A DNA stretch of 64,000 nt from contig CABJAM010000007.1 in assembly GCA_902363555.1 (NCBI GenBank), positions 186,001 to 250,000 on the forward strand. The letters run 5' to 3'. Positions 56,861 through 64,000 of the stretch are shown piece after piece. Origin of the DNA: Lachnospiraceae bacterium (GTDB taxonomy: Bacteria > Bacillota > Clostridia > Lachnospirales > Lachnospiraceae). Every line of letters begins with the position of its first letter. Within the stretch, counting starts at the first letter, position 1. The position numbers and the translations under genes are program-made. The notes beneath the pieces are model-generated. The model did not search any database. It saw nothing but the letters and a program-made list of their open reading frames with translations, and was not told where the DNA came from.

Positions 56861-58975
56861 TTACTTTGTTTTTGCAGCAATGACCTTTTCCTGAACAGAC
56901 TTCGGAACCGGTTCATATTTTTCAAAGAACATGGAGTAGTTACCACGGCCCTGTGTCTTAGAACGCAGGTCTGTGGAGTAACCGAACATTTCAGCAAGAG
57001 GTACATAAGCTTTAACCATCTTGCCGCCGCCGATATCTTCCATACCTTCGATGCGGCCGCGACGGGAGTTGATATCACCGATAACATCACCCATATATTC
57101 TTCAGGCATTGTTACTTCAACCTTCATAATCGGCTCAAGTAAGATCGCACCGCCCTTGTTCATAGCATCCTTGAATGCTAAAGAACCGGCAATGTGGAAT
57201 GCCATTTCAGAAGAGTCGACTTCATGGTAAGAACCATCGTATACGGTAGCATGAACACCCAGTACAGGGAATCCACCGAGGATACCTGCTTTAGCAGCTT
57301 CTTCGATACCTTCGCCGATTGCCGGGATGTATTCCTTAGGAATAGCACCACCCACAACTGCGGATTCATACTTGAATGTTTCCTCACCATTGGGATCCAT
57401 CGGCTCAAAGCGAACCTTAGCGTGACCGTACTGTCCACGTCCACCGGACTGTTTTGCGTACTTGCTGTCCACTTCCACAGACTTGGTGAATGTTTCCTTG
57501 TAGGCAACCTGAGGTGCACCAACATTGGCCTCTACCTTAAATTCACGAAGCAGACGGTCTACAATAACTTCCAGATGGAGCTCGCCCATACCGGCAATGA
57601 TTGTCTGGCCTGTTTCCTGATCGGTATGTGCACGGAATGTAGGATCTTCCTCGGCAAGTTTTGCCAAAGCTTCACCCATCTTGCCCTGACCAGCTTTGGT
57701 CTTAGGCTCGATGGCCAACTCGATAACGGGTTCCGGGAATTCCATGGATTCCAGGATTACCGGGTGGCGTTCATCACAGATCGTATCACCTGTCGTTGTC
57801 AGCTTGAAGCCAACAGCGGCTGCGATATCACCGGCATATACTTTGTCAAGCTCGGAACGCTTATTGGCATGCATCTGAAGGATACGGCCTACACGTTCTT
57901 TCTTGTTCTTTGTTGAGTTATATACATAGGAACCGGAATTCATAGAACCGGAATAAACACGGAAGAATGCCAGCTTTCCTACAAACGGGTCGGTCATAAT
58001 CTTGAATGCAAGAGCAGAAAACGGTTCATCATCAGATGAATGTCTTTCAGTCTCGTTGCCATCCAGGTCAACGCCCTTAATCGCAGGTACATCTAAAGGA
58101 GAAGGCATGAACTCGATAACAGCATCGAGAAGCTTCTGAACACCTTTGTTTCTGTAAGCTGTACCACAGCATACAGGAACTGCTGTACACTCGCATGTAG
58201 CTTTTCTCAAAGCTGCTTTAAGTGCATCAACGGAAGGTTCTTCGCCTTCAAGATATTCCATCATCAGATCATCGTCTAATTCACAGATTTTTTCAACCAG
58301 CTCTGTACGGTACAGCTCTGCGTCGTCCTTCATATCATCTGGAATATCGACAACGGAAATATCATCGCCTTTATCATCATTATAGATATATGCTTTCATT
58401 TCAAACAGATCGATAACGCCCTGGAAGTCATCTTCCTTGCCGATTGGTAACTGGATGCAGATTGCATTTTTACCCAATCTTGTCTTGATCTGTTCAACAG
58501 CACCATAAAAATCCGCACCGAGAATGTCCATCTTATTGATGAAAGCCATACGCGGTACATTGTATGTGTCTGCCTGACGCCATACATTTTCAGACTGTGG
58601 TTCAACACCGCCCTTTGCACAGAATACACCAACGGCACCATCAAGAACACGCAGTGAACGCTCAACCTCAACAGTGAAGTCAACGTGACCCGGTGTATCA
58701 ATGATGTTGATACGGTGTTCCAAAGCGCCTGGCTTTGGCTGGCAGTTTTCCTGCAATGTCCAGTGACATGTAGTGGCGGCGGAAGTAATCGTGATACCTC
58801 TTTCCTGTTCCTGCTCCATCCAGTCCATGGTCGCAGTACCTTCATGGGTATCACCTATTTTGTAATTTACACCGGTATAGTATAAAATACGTTCAGTTGT
58901 GGTTGTCTTACCAGCATCGATATGAGCCATAATACCGATATTTCTGGTTCTATCCAATGGATATTCTCTAGCCAA
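56861..58975 (-). CDS. fusA: Elongation factor G
   Basis: A 704-residue translocation GTPase with G1 AHIDAGKTT, G3 DTPGHVDF and G4 NKMDILGAD, followed by domains II-V. The start is TTG 58975, with AAGGAGG upstream and MAREYPLDRTRNIGIMAHID as the expected N-terminus. Length is typical for Firmicutes. Confidence 0.98.
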   Translation of the reverse strand: MAREYPLDRTRNIGIMAHIDAGKTTTTERILYYTGVNYKIGDTHEGTATMDWMEQEQERGITITSAATTCHWTLQENCQPKPGALEHRINIIDTPGHVDFTVEVERSLRVLDGAVGVFCAKGGVEPQSENVWRQADTYNVPRMAFINKMDILGADFYGAVEQIKTRLGKNAICIQLPIGKEDDFQGVIDLFEMKAYIYNDDKGDDISVVDIPDDMKDDAELYRTELVEKICELDDDLMMEYLEGEEPSVDALKAALRKATCECTAVPVCCGTAYRNKGVQKLLDAVIEFMPSPLDVPAIKGVDLDGNETERHSSDDEPFSALAFKIMTDPFVGKLAFFRVYSGSMNSGSYVYNSTKNKKERVGRILQMHANKRSELDKVYAGDIAAAVGFKLTTTGDTICDERHPVILESMEFPEPVIELAIEPKTKAGQGKMGEALAKLAEEDPTFRAHTDQETGQTIIAGMGELHLEVIVDRLLREFKVEANVGAPQVAYKETFTKSVEVDSKYAKQSGGRGQYGHAKVRFEPMDPNGEETFKYESAVVGGAIPKEYIPAIGEGIEEAAKAGILGGFPVLGVHATVYDGSYHEVDSSEMAFHIAGSLAFKDAMNKGGAILLEPIMKVEVTMPEEYMGDVIGDINSRRGRIEGMEDIGGGKMVKAYVPLAEMFGYSTDLRSKTQGRGNYSMFFEKYEPVPKSVQEKVIAAKTK

Positions 58976-59015
58976 GGATAATTCCTCCTTAATTACTTAT
59001 GAAGCAAGCGGCAAA

Positions 59016-59486
59016 TTACCATCTGTAATGTGCAAATGCCTTGTTTGCTTCTGCCATTTTGTGCATGTCTTCTTTCTTCTTAACAGCAGATCCTGCGTTA
59101 TTGGCAGCATCCATGATCTCATTGGCCAGTCTTTCTTCCATTGTTTTTTCACCGCGCTTGCGTGAATACAATGTCAGCCAACGGAGAGCCAGAGCCTGTC
59201 TTCTGTCTGCTCTTACCTCGATAGGCACCTGATAGGTTGCACCACCGATACGTCTTGCCTTAACTTCAAGAACTGGCATTACGTTGTTCATAGCTTCTTC
59301 AAAAACCTCTAAAGCTTCTTTGCCAGTCTTTGCGGCAACTCTGTCAAATGCACCGTAAACGATCTTCTGAGCAACACCCTTCTTACCGTCCAACATGATG
59401 TTGTTGATAAGCTTTGTGACGATTTTGCTGTTGTAGATCGGATCGGCTAATACGTCTCTTTTCTGGATATGTCCTTTTCTTGGCAC
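59016..59486 (-). CDS. rpsG: Ribosomal protein S7
   Basis: A 156-residue 30S head protein that nucleates 16S rRNA assembly. The start is GTG 59486 (VPRKGHIQKRDVLADP) after AGGAGGGA; the longer frame to 59534 adds residues not found in S7. It is the second gene of the str operon. Confidence 0.97.
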   Translation of the reverse strand: MPRKGHIQKRDVLADPIYNSKIVTKLINNIMLDGKKGVAQKIVYGAFDRVAAKTGKEALEVFEEAMNNVMPVLEVKARRIGGATYQVPIEVRADRRQALALRWLTLYSRKRGEKTMEERLANEIMDAANNAGSAVKKKEDMHKMAEANKAFAHYRW

Positions 59487-59658
59487 GTTACTTCCCTCCT
59501 TAATAAATTGATTCATTAAATCATCGGTACTCACATGGCACTTTTCATGCCAGCAATGTGTTCGCGCTCGAATTGCTATATTTATAAACCTGCAACCATC
59601 TCGTTACTTCGGTAAAATAATGCTACATTCGTCGCAAATAGTACAAAATGAAAACAAA

Positions 59659-60081
59659 TTACTTCTTAGCGTCTTTCGGTCTCTTAGCACCGTATTTGGA
59701 ACGGGCCTGGCGTCTCTTGGCAACGCCTGCGGTATCGAGTGTACCACGGATAATGTGGTATCTTGTACCTGGTAAGTCCTTTACACGGCCGCCGCGGATC
59801 AGAACAACACTATGTTCCTGTAAGTTGTGTCCTTCACCTGGGATGTAGCTTGTTACTTCAATACCGTTGGAAAGACGAACTCTGGCGATCTTTCTAAGAG
59901 CTGAGTTAGGCTTTTTAGGAGTAGCAGTTTTAACTGCAGTACATACACCACGCTTCTGTGGAGAGGACATATCTGTTGTCTTCTTGTGCAGAGAGTTGTA
60001 GCTCTTCTGAAGAGCCGGTGCTGTGGATTTCTTTTCTACAGTCTGTCTTCCTTTTCTTACTAACTGGTTAAATGTTGGCAT
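59659..60081 (-). CDS. rpsL: Ribosomal protein S12
   Basis: A 140-residue 30S decoding-centre protein. The segment TPKKPNSALRK keeps the lysine of streptomycin-sensitive strains, and GEGHNLQEHS is also normal. The start is ATG 60081 after CAGGAGGTG; the frame to 60207 is leader. It is the first gene of the str operon; 172 bp separate it from rpsG. Confidence 0.98.
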   Translation of the reverse strand: MPTFNQLVRKGRQTVEKKSTAPALQKSYNSLHKKTTDMSSPQKRGVCTAVKTATPKKPNSALRKIARVRLSNGIEVTSYIPGEGHNLQEHSVVLIRGGRVKDLPGTRYHIIRGTLDTAGVAKRRQARSKYGAKRPKDAKK

Positions 60082-60197
60082 TATTTTCACCTCCTGAAAA
60101 AATATAAACTGTGGCTGCCGAAAATTTCTCTTCGGTTTCGGTGCGGATTCGACGGGTTTTGGCAAAACAAAAAGCGTCTGCCCACGCACACTCATTG

Positions 60198-60226
60198 AGT
60201 ATAGCAATTCTTTTTGAAAATGTCAA
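60198..60226 (-). promoter_or_regulatory. SigmaA promoter of the str operon
   Basis: Minus strand TTGACA (60221-60226) and TATACT (60198-60203) with a 17-bp spacer, about 117 bp upstream of rpsL. The leader contains a TTCGGCAGCC-type stretch that may be regulatory. Confidence 0.82.
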
Positions 60227-60385
60227 TTAGATTTTTTCCAAAAATTCTAATGTTATACAAAAAATTTATATTTTCAGGCGAAGTGTGCGAGATTATGCAA
60301 GGTACAGTTTCCGGTTGCGGCACTATCCGGGGGCAGACGGAGCTGTGGCTAGTACAACATTGCATAAGTTTCGCAGCAATGTTGT

Positions 60386-60432
60386 ATTAGAAAACGAACG
60401 CCGCCAGAGATGGACTCCGACGGCGTTTTCAT
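60386..60432 (-). terminator. Terminator of the alpha/beta hydrolase gene
   Basis: AAAACGCCGTCGGAGT and ACTCTGGCGGCGTTCGTTTT (minus strand) pair imperfectly and end in T residues. It lies 50 bp after the hydrolase stop. The 60227-60385 stretch shows no gene. Confidence 0.65.
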
Positions 60433-60482
60433 GGAATAGGAACATAAAATCAATATAAATATCGGGCTTCCTGTGCTTCAGT

Positions 60483-62348
60483 TTAATATGGGAAGCTGAA
60501 GGAGGTGTTGGCTACGGTGATCATGGTGACCAAAAGGGCGTTTATAAGACCGCCAAGCCAGATATTTCCTGTGAGCTTTTGGAGCTTGACGCTCAGGTAG
60601 CCTGCGATGCCCAGGATAGGTACAAAGGGGATGACCAGGATGGGGATCAGGGCTCCTGCGGACGCGGCCATGCCTGACAGGCCTCCGAATACGGTCATTT
60701 TCGTGAAAATAACCGGCACGTAGCTGACCAGTAGGAACAGGACCGGAGCGATCATATTGAAAGCGGCGGCGGTAAGAGCCTGGCGGCGCTCGCTCCACTG
60801 GCTAAAGCAGCTACGGTTGGCGCAGATACTGTTGATCACGTAAAATACAAGGAAGAATGGGAGGTATTTGATGGCCACCCATATTTTTGAAGCGCTAAAT
60901 ATCCGGATGTCAAAGCTCCATATACGGAAATCGGTCTGGAACAGATAATCGGCGATAAATACGAGCATAAAAGCGCCTGCGGTGACGGTGAGGGCAAGGA
61001 CGATGGTTTTGATACGGTTGCCCTTTTTAATGGATACGCCCAGAGCATTTGCGCCGCCTTTAAATTTGCCGAAGCCGATGCGCAGCATCAGCAGGGCAAT
61101 AAGGCCGCTGCCGAAGGTCCAGAGGGCGATGCCGCCGGTGGTGTCCTGGGGCCAGAAACGGTTGACCATGAGCAGATAGCCCACAAGGAGCAGAGGCATC
61201 AGGGCGATGGCGCACAATATCCCGCTAACAACGTTTGTAATGATATATTTACGTTTTTCTTTACCTGTTTTTAATGCCGGCACACTGATCGTTGTTTCTG
61301 CTTTTAAGGATGCAAAGTAGGGAATCTTTAAAAGCATAGCAGCAAACGGCACGATAAAGGCAAAGAAGCCGATAAGACCAAGAAGGTTGAAGCCTTCTTT
61401 AAGCCACCAGAGCTGATTTCCGGCTGCGATCGGCTTCGGCGCGCCCAGTGTTTCCTGGAAGAAATCAATAAGGTGCGCTGAGGTCACGGTGGAGAAATGG
61501 TTCATGGCATGAAATTCTCCCGGATTGTAAAGTGCCAGAATGTAGCCGTTTTGTTCATTCTTATAGAAATGTCCTTCCTCCGCCGGGGCATCCAGATGGA
61601 TACCGGTCTGTACGGCCACCAGATTATTCGTCGTATCACTGGTCAGCAGCTCATAGCCGCGATCTCCGGACATACCATAGTAAAATTCATCATATTTACC
61701 GGCAATAATGCCAAGGTCGCAAAGATAACCACTGGCGCCGCTTTTATCCTCATTTCCGGCCAGAGCCAGCGGATAATTTCCCACGATCAGAGCCGACGCT
61801 ACTTTATTTAAGGCTTTTGCTTCCTCAGGCGAGGCGCCGTTATTGAGCGCTTCTCTTTCCAGGCCGGAATAATATGCCGCCGTGGTATTAGTAAAGCCGC
61901 CGCCCATGGAATGCCCGGTAACACCGATTTTTGATGCATCCACAAAATCCAGACTGCTCAAGTATTCCACAGCATCCACCATACCGCCGGTACCGAGCTG
62001 AGCCTCTGTGCCCTCTCCCGCCTCCGGAACGGACGAATCACCATGGCTGTAAGCGTTCTGCGCAAAAACCACATAGCCTCTGCGGGCCAGTTCCACATAA
62101 TTGATATCCTGCATTTCCCGATTGTTTAAATAACCATGGCTTGTAACAATTGCCGGCGCCGGATTTTCCTTAGACGCACCATCCGGCACAAAAAGGTACC
62201 CGGTATACACACCGGCATTTGTCCGGAAACTGATCTCAGTCACATCCACCCTGCCAAAATCATTTTGTATCAACGAAGCCCCCAAAGCTCCGATCAGACA
62301 CAAAGCCAAAGCAACAACGAGAAACAATCCTGTCCTTTTCCTTCTCAT
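60483..62348 (-). CDS. Membrane-fused alpha/beta hydrolase
   Basis: A 621-residue protein. An N-terminal membrane helix (8-28) leads into an extracytoplasmic alpha/beta hydrolase (about 40-310) with nucleophile motif GHSMGG and an upstream TSHGYLNNRE. The last 300 residues hold about seven membrane helices (from LLGLIGFFAFIVPFAAMLL onwards). This is a hydrolase fused to a membrane domain of unknown function; the substrate could be a lipid or cell-envelope ester. GGAGG precedes ATG 62348. Length and domain order are unusual for simple esterases. Confidence 0.82.
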   Translation of the reverse strand: MRRKRTGLFLVVALALCLIGALGASLIQNDFGRVDVTEISFRTNAGVYTGYLFVPDGASKENPAPAIVTSHGYLNNREMQDINYVELARRGYVVFAQNAYSHGDSSVPEAGEGTEAQLGTGGMVDAVEYLSSLDFVDASKIGVTGHSMGGGFTNTTAAYYSGLEREALNNGASPEEAKALNKVASALIVGNYPLALAGNEDKSGASGYLCDLGIIAGKYDEFYYGMSGDRGYELLTSDTTNNLVAVQTGIHLDAPAEEGHFYKNEQNGYILALYNPGEFHAMNHFSTVTSAHLIDFFQETLGAPKPIAAGNQLWWLKEGFNLLGLIGFFAFIVPFAAMLLKIPYFASLKAETTISVPALKTGKEKRKYIITNVVSGILCAIALMPLLLVGYLLMVNRFWPQDTTGGIALWTFGSGLIALLMLRIGFGKFKGGANALGVSIKKGNRIKTIVLALTVTAGAFMLVFIADYLFQTDFRIWSFDIRIFSASKIWVAIKYLPFFLVFYVINSICANRSCFSQWSERRQALTAAAFNMIAPVLFLLVSYVPVIFTKMTVFGGLSGMAASAGALIPILVIPFVPILGIAGYLSVKLQKLTGNIWLGGLINALLVTMITVANTSFSFPY

Positions 62349-62535
62349 AATAAAACCTCCCCGAATTATGAGTGCATTAGTTGACGGAGTAACACGGTCA
62401 TTTTATTCCAAAAGAAACAAATATTTTCTCAAGGAATATATTTCCATTATAAACCCTGTATCTCACTGCGTCTATTGATTTAATGCTGAATCGGGGCATT
62501 GCTTTTTGTGTATATATAAATTTAAATTCTAATTT

Positions 62536-62596
62536 GTTACGGACTTCCCAAAGAAATCTTTCATCTGTCTGCACATCCGTACAAGTCTTCTTATTT
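62536..62596. repeat. Two-hairpin repeat family, degenerate copy
   Basis: GGACTTCCCAAAGAAATC, then CTGTCTGCACATCCGTACA, then GTCTTCT align with the units near 17131 and 27400. It lies in the 62349-62747 stretch, which otherwise has no gene apart from a possible transposon left end from about 62650. Confidence 0.5.
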
Positions 62597-62747
62597 TAAT
62601 ATATCAAAAAAAGTTTGCAGAAATATACCATTCTATGCTAAACTACTCTATAAGCTCGGGGGATATTTGAATCGAAGACAGCTTTAAATGGGGCGGCAAA
62701 GTTACTGTTCAGAGACTTAAATTACATCTTTGAACAAACAGAAAGGA

Positions 62748-63911
62748 ATGAGGAGATTGTTAAAAAGCTTCAGGACAGAGATTGATCCAACAGAGGAACA
62801 GAAGCATAAGATCAATAAGACCATTGGAACCTGCAGATACATCTACAATTTCTATATTGCCCACAATAAAGCGCTCCATGATAGAGGTGAAAAATTTATG
62901 AGCGGTAAAGCGTTCAGCGTCTGGCTCAATAACGAGTATATTCCAAATCATCCGGATAAGTTATGGATTAAGGAAGCATACTCAAAAGCTGTCAAACATT
63001 CCATGGAAGATGCGTATACAGCATTTACTCGCTTTTTTAAACACCAGAGTTGTTTTCCACGATTTAAGAAAAAGAGCAGGTCCGATGTAAAAATGTATTT
63101 TGTGAAAAATAACCCAAAAGATTGTAGCTGTGAAAGACATCGTATGAACATACCAACATTGGGATGGGTAAGATTCAAAGAAAAAGGTTATATCCCAACA
63201 ACCAAAGATGGATGGGTCATCAAAAGCGGCACTGTTTCCATAAAGGCAGGAAGATATTATGTGTCAGTCCTTGTAGACATACATGAGCATAAGCTTACAG
63301 TGAACTTCACTCAGGGTATTGGGATCGACCTGGGGCTTAAAGATTTTGCGATTATTTCAAATGGCAGGGCCTATAAAAATATCAATAAGTCAGCAAAAAT
63401 AAAACAATTAGAAAAGCAGCTAAGGAGAGGACAACGAAGTCTTTCCCAGAAATATGAAAATTTTAAGAAAGGAGAGTCTACTCAAAAAAATATACAAAAA
63501 CAAATGCTTAAGGTACAAAAAATCCATCAGAGGATAAATAATATCCGCACCGACTACATCAATAAGACAATCGCAGAGATAGTGAAAACCAAACCATCTT
63601 TTATAACGATTGAGGATTTGAATGTACGAGGGATGATGAAGAACAGGCATCTTTCAAAGGCTGTTTCATCACAGAAGTTCTATGAATTTAAGGCGAAACT
63701 TAAAATAAAATGTGGTGATAAAGGTATTGAGCTAAGGGTTGTTGATCGATTTTATCCATCCTCAAAATTGTGTCACTGTTGTGGTTCAATTAAGAAAGAT
63801 TTAAAACTTTCAGATCGGATTTATAAATGTGACTGTGGATATATAGAGGACAGGGATTTCAATGCTTCACTTAATTTAAGGGATGCGACAACTTATGAGA
63901 TTGCATTATAA
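62748..63911 (+). CDS. tnpB: TnpB-type RNA-guided nuclease (IS200/IS605 OrfB)
   Basis: About 387 residues. The RuvC-like active residues are Asp in GIGIDLGLKDF, Glu in ITIEDLNVRGM and Asp in DRDFNASLNL, with a zinc ribbon CHCCG / CDCG between the last two. TnpB proteins cut DNA using a guide RNA from the element's right end. No TnpA is present in the window. The start could be TTG 62730 or ATG 62748; the ribosome site AAAGGA sits directly against 62748. The protein stops early: the family's usual ending (YVPMACREFTTVE) continues in another frame to a TAG near 63985, so a small frameshift removed about 20 residues. Confidence 0.85.
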   Translation: MRRLLKSFRTEIDPTEEQKHKINKTIGTCRYIYNFYIAHNKALHDRGEKFMSGKAFSVWLNNEYIPNHPDKLWIKEAYSKAVKHSMEDAYTAFTRFFKHQSCFPRFKKKSRSDVKMYFVKNNPKDCSCERHRMNIPTLGWVRFKEKGYIPTTKDGWVIKSGTVSIKAGRYYVSVLVDIHEHKLTVNFTQGIGIDLGLKDFAIISNGRAYKNINKSAKIKQLEKQLRRGQRSLSQKYENFKKGESTQKNIQKQMLKVQKIHQRINNIRTDYINKTIAEIVKTKPSFITIEDLNVRGMMKNRHLSKAVSSQKFYEFKAKLKIKCGDKGIELRVVDRFYPSSKLCHCCGSIKKDLKLSDRIYKCDCGYIEDRDFNASLNLRDATTYEIAL

Positions 63912-64000
63912 AAAGCAGCTATAAGTATGTACCGATGGCTTGTCGGGAATTTACGACTGTGGAGTGTACAGGAACCTGCAAGTAGATGGGTATTTATATC
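63890..64000 (+). ncRNA. Possible TnpB guide RNA (omega RNA) and right end
   Basis: DNA after tnpB keeps the conserved GGGAATTTACGACTGTGG and ACAGGAACC segments typical of the 3' region of IS605-type elements, where the guide RNA is made. The window ends before the element's right boundary can be seen. Confidence 0.4.

Noticed and set aside
1..64000. tRNA or rRNA genes
   Set aside because: I looked for tRNA ends and rRNA signatures and saw none; the element uses a protein gene, not a tRNA, as its target.

Overview
The window looks like the chromosome of a gut-type anaerobic Firmicute, most likely a Lachnospiraceae or related Clostridia. This is inferred from the str operon proteins, strong AGGAGG ribosome binding sites, an oxygen-sensitive 4-hydroxybutyryl-CoA dehydratase, old-yellow-enzyme and flavodoxin-ferredoxin redox proteins, and PadR/DUF1700/DUF4097 and ECF/DUF4179 pairs. 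The species cannot be told from the sequence alone.

Layout. 1-7.4 kb: the end of trkA and trkH (K+ uptake), an AraC regulator, glycogen phosphorylase, and a PadR-DUF1700-DUF4097 operon. 7.5-12.3 kb: a response regulator, ABC transporter and histidine kinase set, interrupted by a decayed DUF1016 nuclease gene, plus a NifU-like protein. 12.5-21 kb: an acetyltransferase, 4-hydroxybutyryl-CoA dehydratase (abfD), an AAA-ATPase/nuclease gene carrying an in-frame hairpin insertion, a sigma54 activator, thiolase and 3-hydroxybutyryl-CoA dehydrogenase. abfD and the hbd-thiolase pair both have good -24/-12 promoters, so the activator between them probably controls a route from 4-hydroxybutyryl-CoA through crotonyl-CoA to acetyl-CoA. 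21-28.5 kb: an unusual membrane-anchored kinase operon, a flavodoxin-ferredoxin, an old-yellow-enzyme reductase and a LysR regulator. 28.6-36.9 kb: the full kdpFABC pump with kdpDE and KdpE-like boxes. 37-46.5 kb: a metallo-hydrolase, a DUF3795 protein, a VapBC-type toxin-antitoxin pair, an AraC regulator, an ECF sigma factor with DUF4179 partner, a cold shock protein, a GH127 arabinofuranosidase with AraC partner, and a cyclase-family hydrolase under a third sigma54-type promoter.

46.9-55.6 kb is an 8.6 kb integrated element flanked by a perfect 24-bp repeat of the 3' end of tuf. It carries a tyrosine integrase, a lambda-like repressor switch with three operators, a small holin-like toxin, a set of small genes, a coat protein, a scaffold protein, a small-terminase-like protein and a sigma factor, but no portal, large terminase, tail, lysis cassette or replication protein. 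It resembles a capsid-encoding phage satellite or a strongly reduced prophage. Its centre holds about 860 bp of non-coding DNA built from long hairpins and three arrays of short dyads with different arm sequences, which is the most unusual feature in the window.

55.6-64 kb: tuf, fusA, rpsG and rpsL (the str operon), a membrane alpha/beta hydrolase, and a TnpB gene at the right edge. At least three families of dispersed intergenic repeats (a 27-bp palindrome, a GC-rich tandem unit and a two-hairpin element) recur across the window.
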